36,546 bases of DNA, from positions 1-36,546 of the forward strand of contig SXSK01000313.1 in the NCBI GenBank assembly GCA_005793375.1, given 5' to 3'. The notes under the pieces were generated by a model, which was not told where the DNA came from, made no database searches, and saw only the letters and a list, made by a program, of their open reading frames with translations. This document shows positions 1 to 7,841 of this stretch, piece after piece; position 1 is the first letter of the stretch; the number at the start of each line of letters is the position of its first letter. This DNA is from Verrucomicrobiales bacterium. GTDB taxonomy: Bacteria; Verrucomicrobiota; Verrucomicrobiia; Limisphaerales; UBA9464. The position numbers were made by a program, and so were the translations under genes.

Positions 1-48
1 ACATGGCATTTCGTTGGCAATTGTAGGAATTTTAGGATTGGAACCGAA

Positions 49-78
49 TCGCCGGTTCGATTCCGGCCGCAGCCACCA
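49..78 (+). tRNA. tRNA 3'-end fragment (T arm, acceptor strand, CCA)
   Basis: The sequence shows a perfect 5-bp T stem (GCCGG/CCGGC) around the loop TTCGATT, then a 7-nt acceptor strand CGCAGCC, discriminator A and an encoded CCA ending at 78. The 48 bases before it do not fold as an anticodon arm, D arm or 5' acceptor (GGCTGCG is absent), so this is not a complete tRNA. The acceptor strand resembles elongator tRNA-Met, but identity cannot be fixed without the anticodon. Residue 70 would be G, so the G3-U70 pair of tmRNA or tRNA-Ala is missing. The likeliest reading is the 3' tRNA duplicate left at the end of an integrated element lying to the left. Confidence 0.6.
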
Positions 79-181
79 TTCTTTCCCGCCCAAGTTGACG
101 CAGGAGCGGCCCTAACGTTCGAACGTACAGCGCTAATTTCTTTGACGCTGCCCGACGCATGGTCCGCCTTGACGTGGACGC

Positions 182-610
182 TTACCTGCCGGCGCGTGAC
201 TTGGGGTGCCAGCGTCCGCGTATGTTCTCGCGTCCCATTCCTTCTAGGCGGTGGGCGGATTTATACAACCCAAGCTTATTGGCCTGCGCCACCACACTCG
301 AAACCGAGCGACCGAGCGACCGGGCCACTTCGAGGTTTGAGAGGTTCTTGTAAATTCGCCGTAGCGATTTCAGTTCTTCCGGAAGCCAACGAGGCATCTG
401 GTAAACCCCCTTACCGAGACGCCCTTTGACAAACACCTTGTCCTTGGCCAATCGATAGAGTTCAGCCTGTCGTTCGATCGAGGCGACGCTCCGGCCCAAC
501 AAGCGGGCGACCTGTTGGTTGCTGTGGGAGCCGTAAAGCCGCTGCAGCTTCTGAATTTCTGGGCGCGTCCAACGACTCCGCGTCTTCAATGGATTTTTTC
601 GTGAATTCAT
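182..610 (-). CDS. Small basic protein with two HTH/Myb-like repeats, putative DNA-binding
   Basis: The product is 142 aa from the ATG at 610, which has GGAA about seven bases upstream; an in-frame TTG at 631 is less likely. Two copies of a roughly 45-residue unit are visible, at about residues 13-58 and 74-119. Both begin RW and share the pattern YxxxSNxxVARxLGRSVxS followed by QAxxLxL. The spacing of hydrophobic positions and the LGRSVxS segment fit a helix-turn-helix or SANT/Myb-like DNA-binding fold, with LGRSV starting the recognition helix. The protein is Arg/Lys-rich, with no signal peptide or membrane segment. I do not recognise a named family. Its target and role are unknown. It lies alone on the minus strand between the tRNA fragment and a non-coding hairpin region. 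Confidence 0.7.
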   Translation of the reverse strand: MNSRKNPLKTRSRWTRPEIQKLQRLYGSHSNQQVARLLGRSVASIERQAELYRLAKDKVFVKGRLGKGVYQMPRWLPEELKSLRRIYKNLSNLEVARSLGRSVSSVVAQANKLGLYKSAHRLEGMGRENIRGRWHPKSRAGR

Positions 611-934
611 TCTTATTTCCGACTCAGCCAACAGTCTAACCGCCGAGGGTAGAAAAGCAAATCTCTAACAGTCGCGGGAATCTGCTCCGATTTCTAAGCC
701 ATTGACCCATAGGCGCGGCTCTGGGCGCCAGCGGGGAATGCTGAAGTGAAGCGGGAACTCCGCCGGACGGGTTGGGTTCACTTTCAGCGGATCGTTTCGC
801 CGATTGGATAGTCTGTCGTCGTGCACACTTTCACTGCCACCCCGTCTCCGACCAAGGCGAAAACCGACGCCGTCTGCATCCCAGCCAAGGGCTACCAAAG
901 GAGCTTCACTGTGAAATAGTGGGCGCGGGATGGC

Positions 935-952
935 CCAGGCTTGGCAGCCTGG
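935..952. repeat. Inverted repeat, 6-bp stem
   Basis: CCAGGC and GCCTGG are separated by six bases (TTGGCA). It lies in the non-coding stretch upstream of the caspase-like gene. There is no following T run, so it is not an obvious terminator. Confidence 0.5.
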
Positions 953-997
953 AATTGATTTCTGACACTTCTCGACAAAAAGGCTTCCAAGGCGTAC

Positions 998-1018
998 AAG
1001 CGGGCTGTGAACCCGCTT
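998..1018. repeat. Inverted repeat, 7-bp stem
   Basis: AAGCGGG and CCCGCTT form a perfect 7-bp stem around a 7-base loop (CTGTGAA). It covers a GTG at 1007 that could otherwise be read as the start of the following gene. It is probably an intergenic REP-like hairpin, which argues for a start downstream of it. Confidence 0.55.
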
Positions 1019-1033
1019 CAGTCCACGTTTGTG

Positions 1034-3241
1034 GTGAACCGGCTCAGTATTTGGTTTTTCTTTCTGTTTGCCTTCCACCTTTTTGAATTCGGCAACGCCG
1101 CCACTCTCAGGCGCCGCGAAGCCTTGGCAGCGTTACTGGCTCCCGCCAGTGGTGTGGCAATCGAAGGCGCCTCGGCGGTTTGGTGTCCATTTGTGGATTT
1201 CGGCGAGGGCGTGGATCGAGAGGGATTGGCGCCGGTTGGGACGATCGCCGAACCACGATTCCTCGGCGTTCAGCCCTGGCCCGGCGCAGTACTGACCAAT
1301 GAGACCGTGGCGTATTTTTTCTGGATCGATGACGAGCCTGCCGCCGATTTCATCCACGCGACGCGCTTTGTCCTGGTCGCGGCGGATCACCCTGCGCCGA
1401 CGGTTGCCAATGGCCGCATTCGTGTCGCGCCAAACGGCTGGTGGCCGGTGCTGCGTGTCCCCGGCGGTTCGCCGCTGGAACTTTGGGAAACCTCGGAACA
1501 GCGCACGAGTGACGAGCCCATCGGCCCGCTCAATCGCGACGGTGCGGTGGCGGGAAAAATACCCCTGCGAACCGTGAACCTGGATCCCGTTCCGCCGCGC
1601 CGGGTGCCGGCCTTGGCCGGACCGCCCGCTGGCAGCGGGACCGCCTGCGCCCTCATTGTCCGCGGCTCGAGCGACGGGCATATGTCGAACAACGCGGCAC
1701 AATTTCAGAGCGATTTGGTCGGACACTTTGGCGTTCCGGAGAAGCGGATCGTGATGGCTGCGGACGGCGGTGTGGCGTCGTGCGAGGATCTGGTGAAAGC
1801 CATCGAGGCACTGTGCAAGCTGGAGCCGGCATGCTCCCGAATTTACGTCCGCTTCACTTCGCATGGCGGCGTGGGGTGCCTGAAGCTTGGGAAGGATTGC
1901 GTGCCCGCGCGGGAACTTTGCACTAAACTGAACACGCTCGGAGTCAAGGGTGTGCCCATACACATGTTGATTAACGCCTGTTACTCGTTCAGCTTGGTGG
2001 ACACGAACAACTACTGGGCCTTCCCCGCCGGCAGCACCATTGTCACTTCCGCCAACTCGAATCGCACCAGCTACGGAGGCCCTGCATTTAGTGACTCGGC
2101 AGGCAACAGTTTCGCTGAATCGCTTTACGCCCGGGCCTTCTCGGAATGCTTGAAGGCTGGGGCGGCCGATGCCAATGGAGACAAATTCGTGGACGACTGT
2201 GAGGCGCACGATTGGGTGAAGTCGCGGGAGCCGCCGGCAAATTGCTTCGAATGGAAGACGCGCAGCGAGCGCCGCATGCTGTATCCGGCGAATACTCCCC
2301 CGCCTTTCGAAATTTTCGATCCGAACCCGCAGAAGGTCGTCGTGGGTGACGATCCCACGGCCATCGGGCTGCAAGTGCTGAACGGCACCGGAAAATTGAA
2401 GAGCGATTTCCACATGATTTTTGCCGGCGACGTGACGGATGGCAAGGCCGAGGCCAAGCGCGCTGATGGCAAAGGCGCCGTCAAAGTTGGGGCTCCTTGG
2501 GGCAAAACGAACATCACCCATGATCCCATTAAGAACGAAACTATGGTTTGCTGGGACTCGCCCAATGATATGGTTCGCCCGGGTGACTTCATGATTTTCC
2601 GCTATCGCGTCCTGGGCAAAAGCCTCCGGTTTCTCCGCGCTTACTGGACGCCCACCAGTGATCCGCCAGCGGACGAGGATAAAATCCCGACCAAGTCCGC
2701 ATCGCTCAACTCGCCCGCCGGCAGCGGTGGTTCTACGGTTCGGCAACTGGCGCGAGGCGACGACATCGGCGGTTGGGGTTATCCGTGGGGAGGGCAGATT
2801 GGTTTCGCTGTGTTGAGTCAACCGCTCGATTTGGAAGGCCTCGATTTCAGCAATCCGAATCTTTTGACCGCCGCGTCCAACCGCCTCGGCAACGTTTTCC
2901 TGCTGCCCAACCAGTCGACCGCGTTGAACATCACATTGCCAAAACATGCCGGTGACACGGAACATACCTTGGTGTTCATCAGCCAGGGGCAGTCGCCAGC
3001 CAACTCGAACAGCACGCTAATGTTCGAGGCGTTCAGCCTTCCGGCGGCTTCCACCTCTCCAATTGTGATGCAAGTGCGCCGGGTTGGAAGCGAACTCGAA
3101 ATCTTCTGGAATGGCGGAGGGGTGTTGCAAGCTACTGACACCTTCGGTTCGCCCTGGCAAAACGTTCCGGGCAATCCACAAGGCTCTCACCGCTTGACAC
3201 CCAGCCAGCACGCCGCCCAATTCTTTCGAGTCACGCGGTAG
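1034..3241 (+). CDS. Secreted caspase/legumain-like (clan CD) cysteine peptidase, putative
   Basis: Product of 735 aa from the GTG at 1034; in-frame GTGs at 1031 and 1007 are alternatives, the last lying in a hairpin. The N-terminus has one Arg followed by a strongly hydrophobic stretch (WFFFLFAFHLF) ending in GNA, which fits a signal peptide. About residues 200-345 resemble a clan CD peptidase (C13/caspase-like). A strand ending in TSHGG supplies His277 and one ending in NACYS supplies Cys316, matching the H-G/A-C dyad. Residues about 379-394 (DANGDKFVDD) look like an EF-hand or dockerin-like calcium loop. The last ~60 residues end in a SPWQNVPG...QFFRV module like those closing many secreted Verrucomicrobia proteins. 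Substrate and role are unknown. The gene stands alone on the plus strand. Confidence 0.7.
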   Translation: MNRLSIWFFFLFAFHLFEFGNAATLRRREALAALLAPASGVAIEGASAVWCPFVDFGEGVDREGLAPVGTIAEPRFLGVQPWPGAVLTNETVAYFFWIDDEPAADFIHATRFVLVAADHPAPTVANGRIRVAPNGWWPVLRVPGGSPLELWETSEQRTSDEPIGPLNRDGAVAGKIPLRTVNLDPVPPRRVPALAGPPAGSGTACALIVRGSSDGHMSNNAAQFQSDLVGHFGVPEKRIVMAADGGVASCEDLVKAIEALCKLEPACSRIYVRFTSHGGVGCLKLGKDCVPARELCTKLNTLGVKGVPIHMLINACYSFSLVDTNNYWAFPAGSTIVTSANSNRTSYGGPAFSDSAGNSFAESLYARAFSECLKAGAADANGDKFVDDCEAHDWVKSREPPANCFEWKTRSERRMLYPANTPPPFEIFDPNPQKVVVGDDPTAIGLQVLNGTGKLKSDFHMIFAGDVTDGKAEAKRADGKGAVKVGAPWGKTNITHDPIKNETMVCWDSPNDMVRPGDFMIFRYRVLGKSLRFLRAYWTPTSDPPADEDKIPTKSASLNSPAGSGGSTVRQLARGDDIGGWGYPWGGQIGFAVLSQPLDLEGLDFSNPNLLTAASNRLGNVFLLPNQSTALNITLPKHAGDTEHTLVFISQGQSPANSNSTLMFEAFSLPAASTSPIVMQVRRVGSELEIFWNGGGVLQATDTFGSPWQNVPGNPQGSHRLTPSQHAAQFFRVTR

Positions 3242-3334
3242 GACGATATGGACTCAAATCAGCCTTTCTTCGCGGGGCATCAAAAGAAATGGCTTATCAA
3301 TATCAATAATTCAATAGGTCTTCCTCGCAGGCGG

Positions 3335-3907
3335 TTACCTTCTTTCATTGATTTCGCGGAAGAGCCAGGCGCGGGCGCAGGACCATTGCCGATCTACCGT
3401 GCTGGGCGACACCCCAAGGGCGGTGGCAGTTTCGGGCACCGTCATGCCAGCGAAGTAACGAAGGTTTACGATTCTCGCCAGGTCCGGGTCTTCCCGGGTG
3501 AGTTTCGTCAACGCTTCGTCCACGGCGAGGATCTCTTCCGGCGTAGCGGCGTCCCCCACCTTGGATTCGTCCCAAGTGGCCCGCGCCTGATCGCCGCCCC
3601 GCTTAAGGCTTTGCTTCTGACGGGCGCGATCGATCAGGATCCGTCGCATCGACTCCGCCGCTGCGGCGAAAAAGTGGCCCCGTCCGTCCCAGTGCTGGCG
3701 GTCTGGTTCGTCCTGACCCACGAGCCGAAGGTAGGCTTCGTGAACCAGAGCCGTGGCTTGCAGGGTCTGGCCCGGCCGTTGTCCCGCCAGCTGATGCGCG
3801 GCCAGCCGGCGTAATTCGTCATAGAGCAGAGGGAGAAGTTTCTCCGTCACGTTCTCGCCGCCCGTTCCGCTTTCGGCGGTTCGCAGGATTTTCGTGACTT
3901 CATTCAT
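3335..3907 (-). CDS. ECF-type RNA polymerase sigma factor (Sig-70_X6-like)
   Basis: A 190-aa product starting at the ATG at 3907; an upstream ATG at 3943 would add 12 residues. Region 2 is seen at roughly residues 20-100 (LYDELRRLAAHQL, ATALVHEAYLRLV, the FFAAAAESMRRILIDRAR segment). Region 4 is at about 140-186 (IVNLRYFAGMTVPETATALGVSPSTV, a helix-turn-helix). The TALVHEAYLRL signature fits the ECF subgroup abundant in Planctomycetes and Verrucomicrobia that typically lies beside Ser/Thr kinase genes. Here it lies 69 bp downstream of such a kinase on the same strand, so the two are probably co-transcribed and functionally linked. No zinc-finger anti-sigma gene is adjacent, so regulation through the kinase is the natural inference. 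Confidence 0.9.
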   Translation of the reverse strand: MNEVTKILRTAESGTGGENVTEKLLPLLYDELRRLAAHQLAGQRPGQTLQATALVHEAYLRLVGQDEPDRQHWDGRGHFFAAAAESMRRILIDRARQKQSLKRGGDQARATWDESKVGDAATPEEILAVDEALTKLTREDPDLARIVNLRYFAGMTVPETATALGVSPSTVDRQWSCARAWLFREINERR

Positions 3908-3976
3908 CGGCTGGCAGAAATCGGGTTGCCGTTTCCAAGGCAAGACAACCCCAAATCAGTTAACAGGGCGAGACTT

Positions 3977-6900
3977 TTACTGCGCGAACCCCAGCCCCAG
4001 CTCCGACAGGTGCCGGTCGATCTTCGCGAGGTCCCAGATGGCGATGTCGCCGTTGTCGCGCGCGATGGCGAGCCGCGGTTCCCTGGGATGCCACGCCAGC
4101 CAATAGACGGTGCCTTCGCGGTCGGGCAACGAGTAGCGCAGTTCCCCGGTGGCGAAATCATGGATATCCAGCCCGCGCATCGACGAGGAAGTAATCGCCA
4201 GCCATCGGCCCGTGTGATTCAAGACGATTTGTCGTCCTCTAGTGCTCGAGCCGCTGATGGCAAAACTTCGGCTCAGTGCCCCGGTCGCCCCGTCAAACAC
4301 TGCGACTTGGTTCTCCTTGGTGAGAAAGGCCAAGGACTCTCCGTCCGGAGTGACCACCACCGGCTGGACAGACCCGTCGCTGGAGTCCGGCGCAAGAGTG
4401 CGTGGGGACTCTTCGCCCCACAGATCTTGAAGGAGCATGGAGTTCTCCAAGTTGAACGCGATCCGTTTTCGATCCGGAAAGATAACGATTCCTGTCGCCA
4501 TTTTCAGAAAGCGGGAACCAATCAAGCGGACTGCGGCCGGGCCGCGGTCCAGGATCTCGTCGACCAATCCGACGTGCCAGACACTGACGCCGTCCCCGCC
4601 GCGTACCAACAGCAAGCCGCGCTCGGGATCCGGCACAAACTGGAGCGACCAGGTCTGGCGATTCGGTGCATTAGTCAGTTGCAGCAATTGTCGCCCGGAT
4701 TCCGCGTCCCAAAGTTGAACCGTGGGCGTGTCCCAGTCTCCCGTGGCGAGCAACCGGCCATCGGGACTGAAGGCCACAGCCTGGCCCGGGCTGGGAAGCA
4801 GCTGGTCTCCTTCCCAGATCCTTCGGCCAGAGCTTGAATCCCACAGGCCCACGGTCCGGTCTTTGGACACGGAGGCCAGCCGCGTGCCGTCGCGACTGAA
4901 GGCGATTCCCGGCACGCTGAGTCGATGTCCGGCCAGCGTCAGACATTCGTCGGCTCCCGCGAATGGGTAGAGGTTCACTCCGAAATCGTCGAAAGTGACC
5001 AGGAACTCTCCTCCCGGAGCAAAGAGTGCCGCAGTGGACATGGTGGACTCCTCGAACACGGCCACCGTCTCATGTTTCTGATAATCCCGGATCACGAAGC
5101 GGCGCTGCTGCGGTCGCGCCACGGCCGCCAGCGTCGTTCCTGGCAGGAACGAGCTGGCACTGGCTGAATTACCCAAACCGGAGAATTCGTCCACGACGCT
5201 GAAGGTCGTGGTGTCGTAGATTCGCGTGCCCTGCATCGCCTGACTTAACAGGTATCGGCCATCCGCGCTGAAGGCAAAGGTGGGATTCGTGCTGAAGCCG
5301 GGCGGGAGTCGGCGGAGAAGTTGCTCGCTTGGCAGATCCCAGATTTCAATCGACGGTTCGGGGTTTCCGGGTTCAGCGTTGCTGATCAGCGCCAGCTTTT
5401 GGCCGTCACGCGAGACTGCTGCCATCTTGTTCCATGAACCCTCGGAGCGTTGGAACGAATGGACCGTCCGCCCCGACTCGGCCTCGATCAAGTTTATCTT
5501 GTGAATGGGCCAGCGGTCGGCCGCCAGCACGACGCTGGAATTGCTGATGGAGAAGCAACCAAAGGCGCCGGGCACTCGCCACGACCCCGCTTGCTGCCAC
5601 TTCCCAGTCAGGTTAGGTGCGAACTCGATCACACGGGCGCCAGCCCGGTCCTCGGTTCCACGAGGCAGTTGAATCGTGATGAGGCGATCTCCCGCGCTAC
5701 TGAAGGCGAAGTGACGCACCGGATCTTCCAACTGCCATCGGCCCACTTCCCGGCCGGAGGGCAACTCGCGAAGTTGGATGCCTCCGCTCGCGTCGCGCAA
5801 GGCGAGCAATCGGCCGTCAGAGCTCATTAGCACCCACTCGAAGCGATTGGTGGCGGGTGCGGACACGATCTGGCGCGGGCGGAACCCGACAAAATCGCCC
5901 ATGCTGGCTACCGCTTCGAGGCGAAGGGCGGCGAGCTGCTTTGCTGGTGTGTCGAGGTCGCGGGCCTTCCGCAAGTGAGCGAAGACCTCCTCGCGGTAGC
6001 CGACCTGTCGCGCGATGCGTGTGGCACGCGCCTGGCCGAGCAGCGAGTGGTAGAGGCTGGCCGTTGCGTCCCTCGCGCTGGCTTCGGCCAGCTTCTCCGA
6101 CGCTTCGGCCTTAGTACGCTGCGTCACTTCGTTGTTCCGCGCGCGTTGCGCGACGAGCATCTGCCACGAACTGATCGCGAGCCCAGCGACCAAGGCCACC
6201 AGGACGGCCGCGCCCGCCGTGAAGGCCAGCTTGTTCCGCCGCCAGGATTTCTGGAACCGATAGACGGTTGAGGGCGGCCGGGCCGTGACGGGTTCATTGT
6301 TGAGATGCCGGCTCAAGTCAGCTGCCAGTCCATTGGCTGTCTCGTAGCGGCGGTTCCGGTCTTTCTCCAACGCCTTCAGGACGATCCAGTCCATATCCCC
6401 CCGCAATTCGCTGCTCAATTGCTCCGGCCGTATCTTGCGGCGTCGAGCCGCGGTCGTCTTCTCGTCTCCTTCCAACGTTCGGAGGCGTGTGGACGGTTTG
6501 GCCGGTGGCTCCTCCTTGATCCGGCGTCGGATTTCATCAAAGCCTCCGCTCAGAAGTTCCTTCGTTTCCAGAGGGGGGCGGCCAACGAGCAATTCATACA
6601 ACAACACGCCCAGGCTGTAGATGTCTGAGCGCGTATCGATGTCTAGCCCGCTCATCTCTGCCTGCTCCGGGCTCATGTAGGACGGCGTCCCGATGAACTG
6701 GCCGTATTGCGTGAAAATCGTTTTCTCCGTCAGCTCGACCTGCGTGGCCTTGGCGATGCCAAAATCGATCACTTTAGGTACCGGCACGCCGTCGTGCGAG
6801 GTGACCATGACGTTCGATGGCTTGATGTCTCGGTGGATGACCCCCTTCTGATGAGCGTGTTGGATGGCCTTGCAGACAGGAATGAACAGCTCCAGCCGTT

Positions 6901-7432
6901 CCCGGGTGGTCAACTGATTCTCATCGCAATACTCGGTGATGCGAACCCCGTTGACCAATTCCATCACGAAGTAAGGCCGGCCTGTGTCAGTGGCGCCGGC
7001 GTCGAGCACCCTGGCGATGTTGGGATGATCCATCAGCGCCAACGCCTGCCTTTCAGCCTCGAACCGGGCCACGACCTGCTGGGTGTCCATCCCCACCTTG
7101 ATAATTTTGAGGGCGACGCGGCGTTTGACCGGCTCCTTTTGCTCGGCCATGTAAACCACGCCGAACCCGCCCGAACCGATTTCCTGGAGCAGCTTGTAAC
7201 GGCCGATCTGGCTCCCGGGCCCTTCCATAATGGAGGGGCTTTCGATCGCCTGAGTCAGACCATCCATAGCGGGACGTGCCATGAATCCGTCGGCCTTTGC
7301 TTCCGCTTGAAATAGAGACTCAACCCGCTCCCGGAGCGTCACGTCGCTCCCGCACGCTTGGTCGACGTACCTCTTGAGTTCCTCTACGGACGCCTCTGGC
7401 GGAGCGTTCATGAATATTTGCAGGTCCGTCAT
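3977..7432 (-). CDS. Membrane Ser/Thr protein kinase with C-terminal WD40-like propeller
   Basis: 1151 aa from the ATG at 7432 (start MTDLQIF); an in-frame codon at 7525 would add an unlikely tail. Residues ~79-370 are a Hanks-type kinase: glycine loop GSGGFG (86-91), VALK with Lys109, HRDIKPSN (200-207, catalytic Asp202), DFG (223-225), SPEQ (254-257) and the DIYSLGVLLYELL helix. A single membrane segment follows at about 403-424. The region after it is helical (~430-510), and from ~515 to the end there are WD40/quinoprotein-like repeats such as LAGHRLSVPGIAFSRDGTRLASVSKDRTVGLWD. The expected topology is cytoplasmic kinase with an extracytoplasmic sensor propeller. All catalytic motifs are intact. 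The ECF sigma factor gene follows 69 bp downstream. The natural inference is a transmembrane sensor that signals to the sigma factor by phosphorylation. Confidence 0.93.
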   Translation of the reverse strand: MTDLQIFMNAPPEASVEELKRYVDQACGSDVTLRERVESLFQAEAKADGFMARPAMDGLTQAIESPSIMEGPGSQIGRYKLLQEIGSGGFGVVYMAEQKEPVKRRVALKIIKVGMDTQQVVARFEAERQALALMDHPNIARVLDAGATDTGRPYFVMELVNGVRITEYCDENQLTTRERLELFIPVCKAIQHAHQKGVIHRDIKPSNVMVTSHDGVPVPKVIDFGIAKATQVELTEKTIFTQYGQFIGTPSYMSPEQAEMSGLDIDTRSDIYSLGVLLYELLVGRPPLETKELLSGGFDEIRRRIKEEPPAKPSTRLRTLEGDEKTTAARRRKIRPEQLSSELRGDMDWIVLKALEKDRNRRYETANGLAADLSRHLNNEPVTARPPSTVYRFQKSWRRNKLAFTAGAAVLVALVAGLAISSWQMLVAQRARNNEVTQRTKAEASEKLAEASARDATASLYHSLLGQARATRIARQVGYREEVFAHLRKARDLDTPAKQLAALRLEAVASMGDFVGFRPRQIVSAPATNRFEWVLMSSDGRLLALRDASGGIQLRELPSGREVGRWQLEDPVRHFAFSSAGDRLITIQLPRGTEDRAGARVIEFAPNLTGKWQQAGSWRVPGAFGCFSISNSSVVLAADRWPIHKINLIEAESGRTVHSFQRSEGSWNKMAAVSRDGQKLALISNAEPGNPEPSIEIWDLPSEQLLRRLPPGFSTNPTFAFSADGRYLLSQAMQGTRIYDTTTFSVVDEFSGLGNSASASSFLPGTTLAAVARPQQRRFVIRDYQKHETVAVFEESTMSTAALFAPGGEFLVTFDDFGVNLYPFAGADECLTLAGHRLSVPGIAFSRDGTRLASVSKDRTVGLWDSSSGRRIWEGDQLLPSPGQAVAFSPDGRLLATGDWDTPTVQLWDAESGRQLLQLTNAPNRQTWSLQFVPDPERGLLLVRGGDGVSVWHVGLVDEILDRGPAAVRLIGSRFLKMATGIVIFPDRKRIAFNLENSMLLQDLWGEESPRTLAPDSSDGSVQPVVVTPDGESLAFLTKENQVAVFDGATGALSRSFAISGSSTRGRQIVLNHTGRWLAITSSSMRGLDIHDFATGELRYSLPDREGTVYWLAWHPREPRLAIARDNGDIAIWDLAKIDRHLSELGLGFAQ

Positions 7433-7841
7433 CGTGGTACTCGTTGCTTTACTATCATGCGTAATAGAGAGAGAAATCACGTCACAAAGAAGCGCGTTTT
7501 CGGCTGAGCCTGAAGGCGGGTGCAACCGGGGTTGCCCCTTTGGTACGGCAAAGCTACCGCTTTGCCCAGCTCCTACCGCCCGTCAGTCAGGCCAAGCGGG
7601 AGGCGCCGCCGCCGCCCTTATCAATAATTGCCCAATTACTTCGCAATACCCTCCTGCAAACGGCTCAGGCCAAAAACTGACCCCGAACCCAGGGTGTGGA
7701 TTTTCTACGGCTGGAGGTGACTGCGGTCGGCAGTAGGATGCGAAACATCTCGCTGACCAGTGTGTCCGGCCCGGAGGCACGGGGGATCAGCCGTTGAAAG
7801 GATGAATTGCCAAACCTCCAGCGCTGAAATAGAAATTCAGA
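7433..7841. other. Intergenic region between divergent kinase and pseudopilin genes
   Basis: About 410 bp without a supported gene. It should hold the promoters for the kinase (minus) and the pseudopilin (plus), but no convincing -35/-10 pair was identified. It contains the 8-bp-stem hairpin at 7547-7566. A 120-codon frame crossing this region overlaps the kinase start and ends in low-complexity residues; it is judged a shadow. Confidence 0.5.
7547..7566. repeat. Perfect hairpin, 8-bp stem with 4-base loop
   Basis: GGCAAAGC and GCTTTGCC flank TACC, giving a perfect 8-bp stem. It lies in the intergenic region next to another palindrome (GCAACCGGGGTTGC, 7522-7535). Neither is followed by a T run, so a REP-like intergenic repeat is more likely than a terminator. 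Confidence 0.6.

Larger units (their letters stand above)
632..1033. other. Non-coding, hairpin-rich intergenic stretch (~400 bp)
   Basis: No convincing gene is seen. An open frame of 137 codons runs on the minus strand (1078 to 665), but it is low in hydrophobic residues, rich in Arg/Pro/Gly, has no recognisable domain and overlaps the signal-peptide region of the next gene. The stretch holds two perfect inverted repeats, at 935-952 and 998-1018. It may be a decayed or dispersed non-coding element. Confidence 0.5.

Noticed and set aside
1-78. Complete tRNA or tmRNA at the left edge
   Set aside because: There is no anticodon arm, D arm or matching 5' acceptor strand. The acceptor lacks the G3-U70 pair of tmRNA.
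665-1078. 137-codon minus-strand open frame
   Set aside because: It is Arg/Pro/Gly-rich, has no recognisable domain, spans two hairpins and overlaps the signal-peptide region of the caspase-like gene.
1133-2965. 610-codon minus-strand open frame within the caspase-like gene
   Set aside because: It is wholly antisense to a gene with a signal peptide and family motifs. Its length is explained by the high G+C content and codon bias of the other strand.
7374-7736. 120-codon plus-strand frame with a hydrophobic stretch
   Set aside because: It overlaps the kinase start and its second half is low-complexity non-coding sequence; the hydrophobic run is probably chance.
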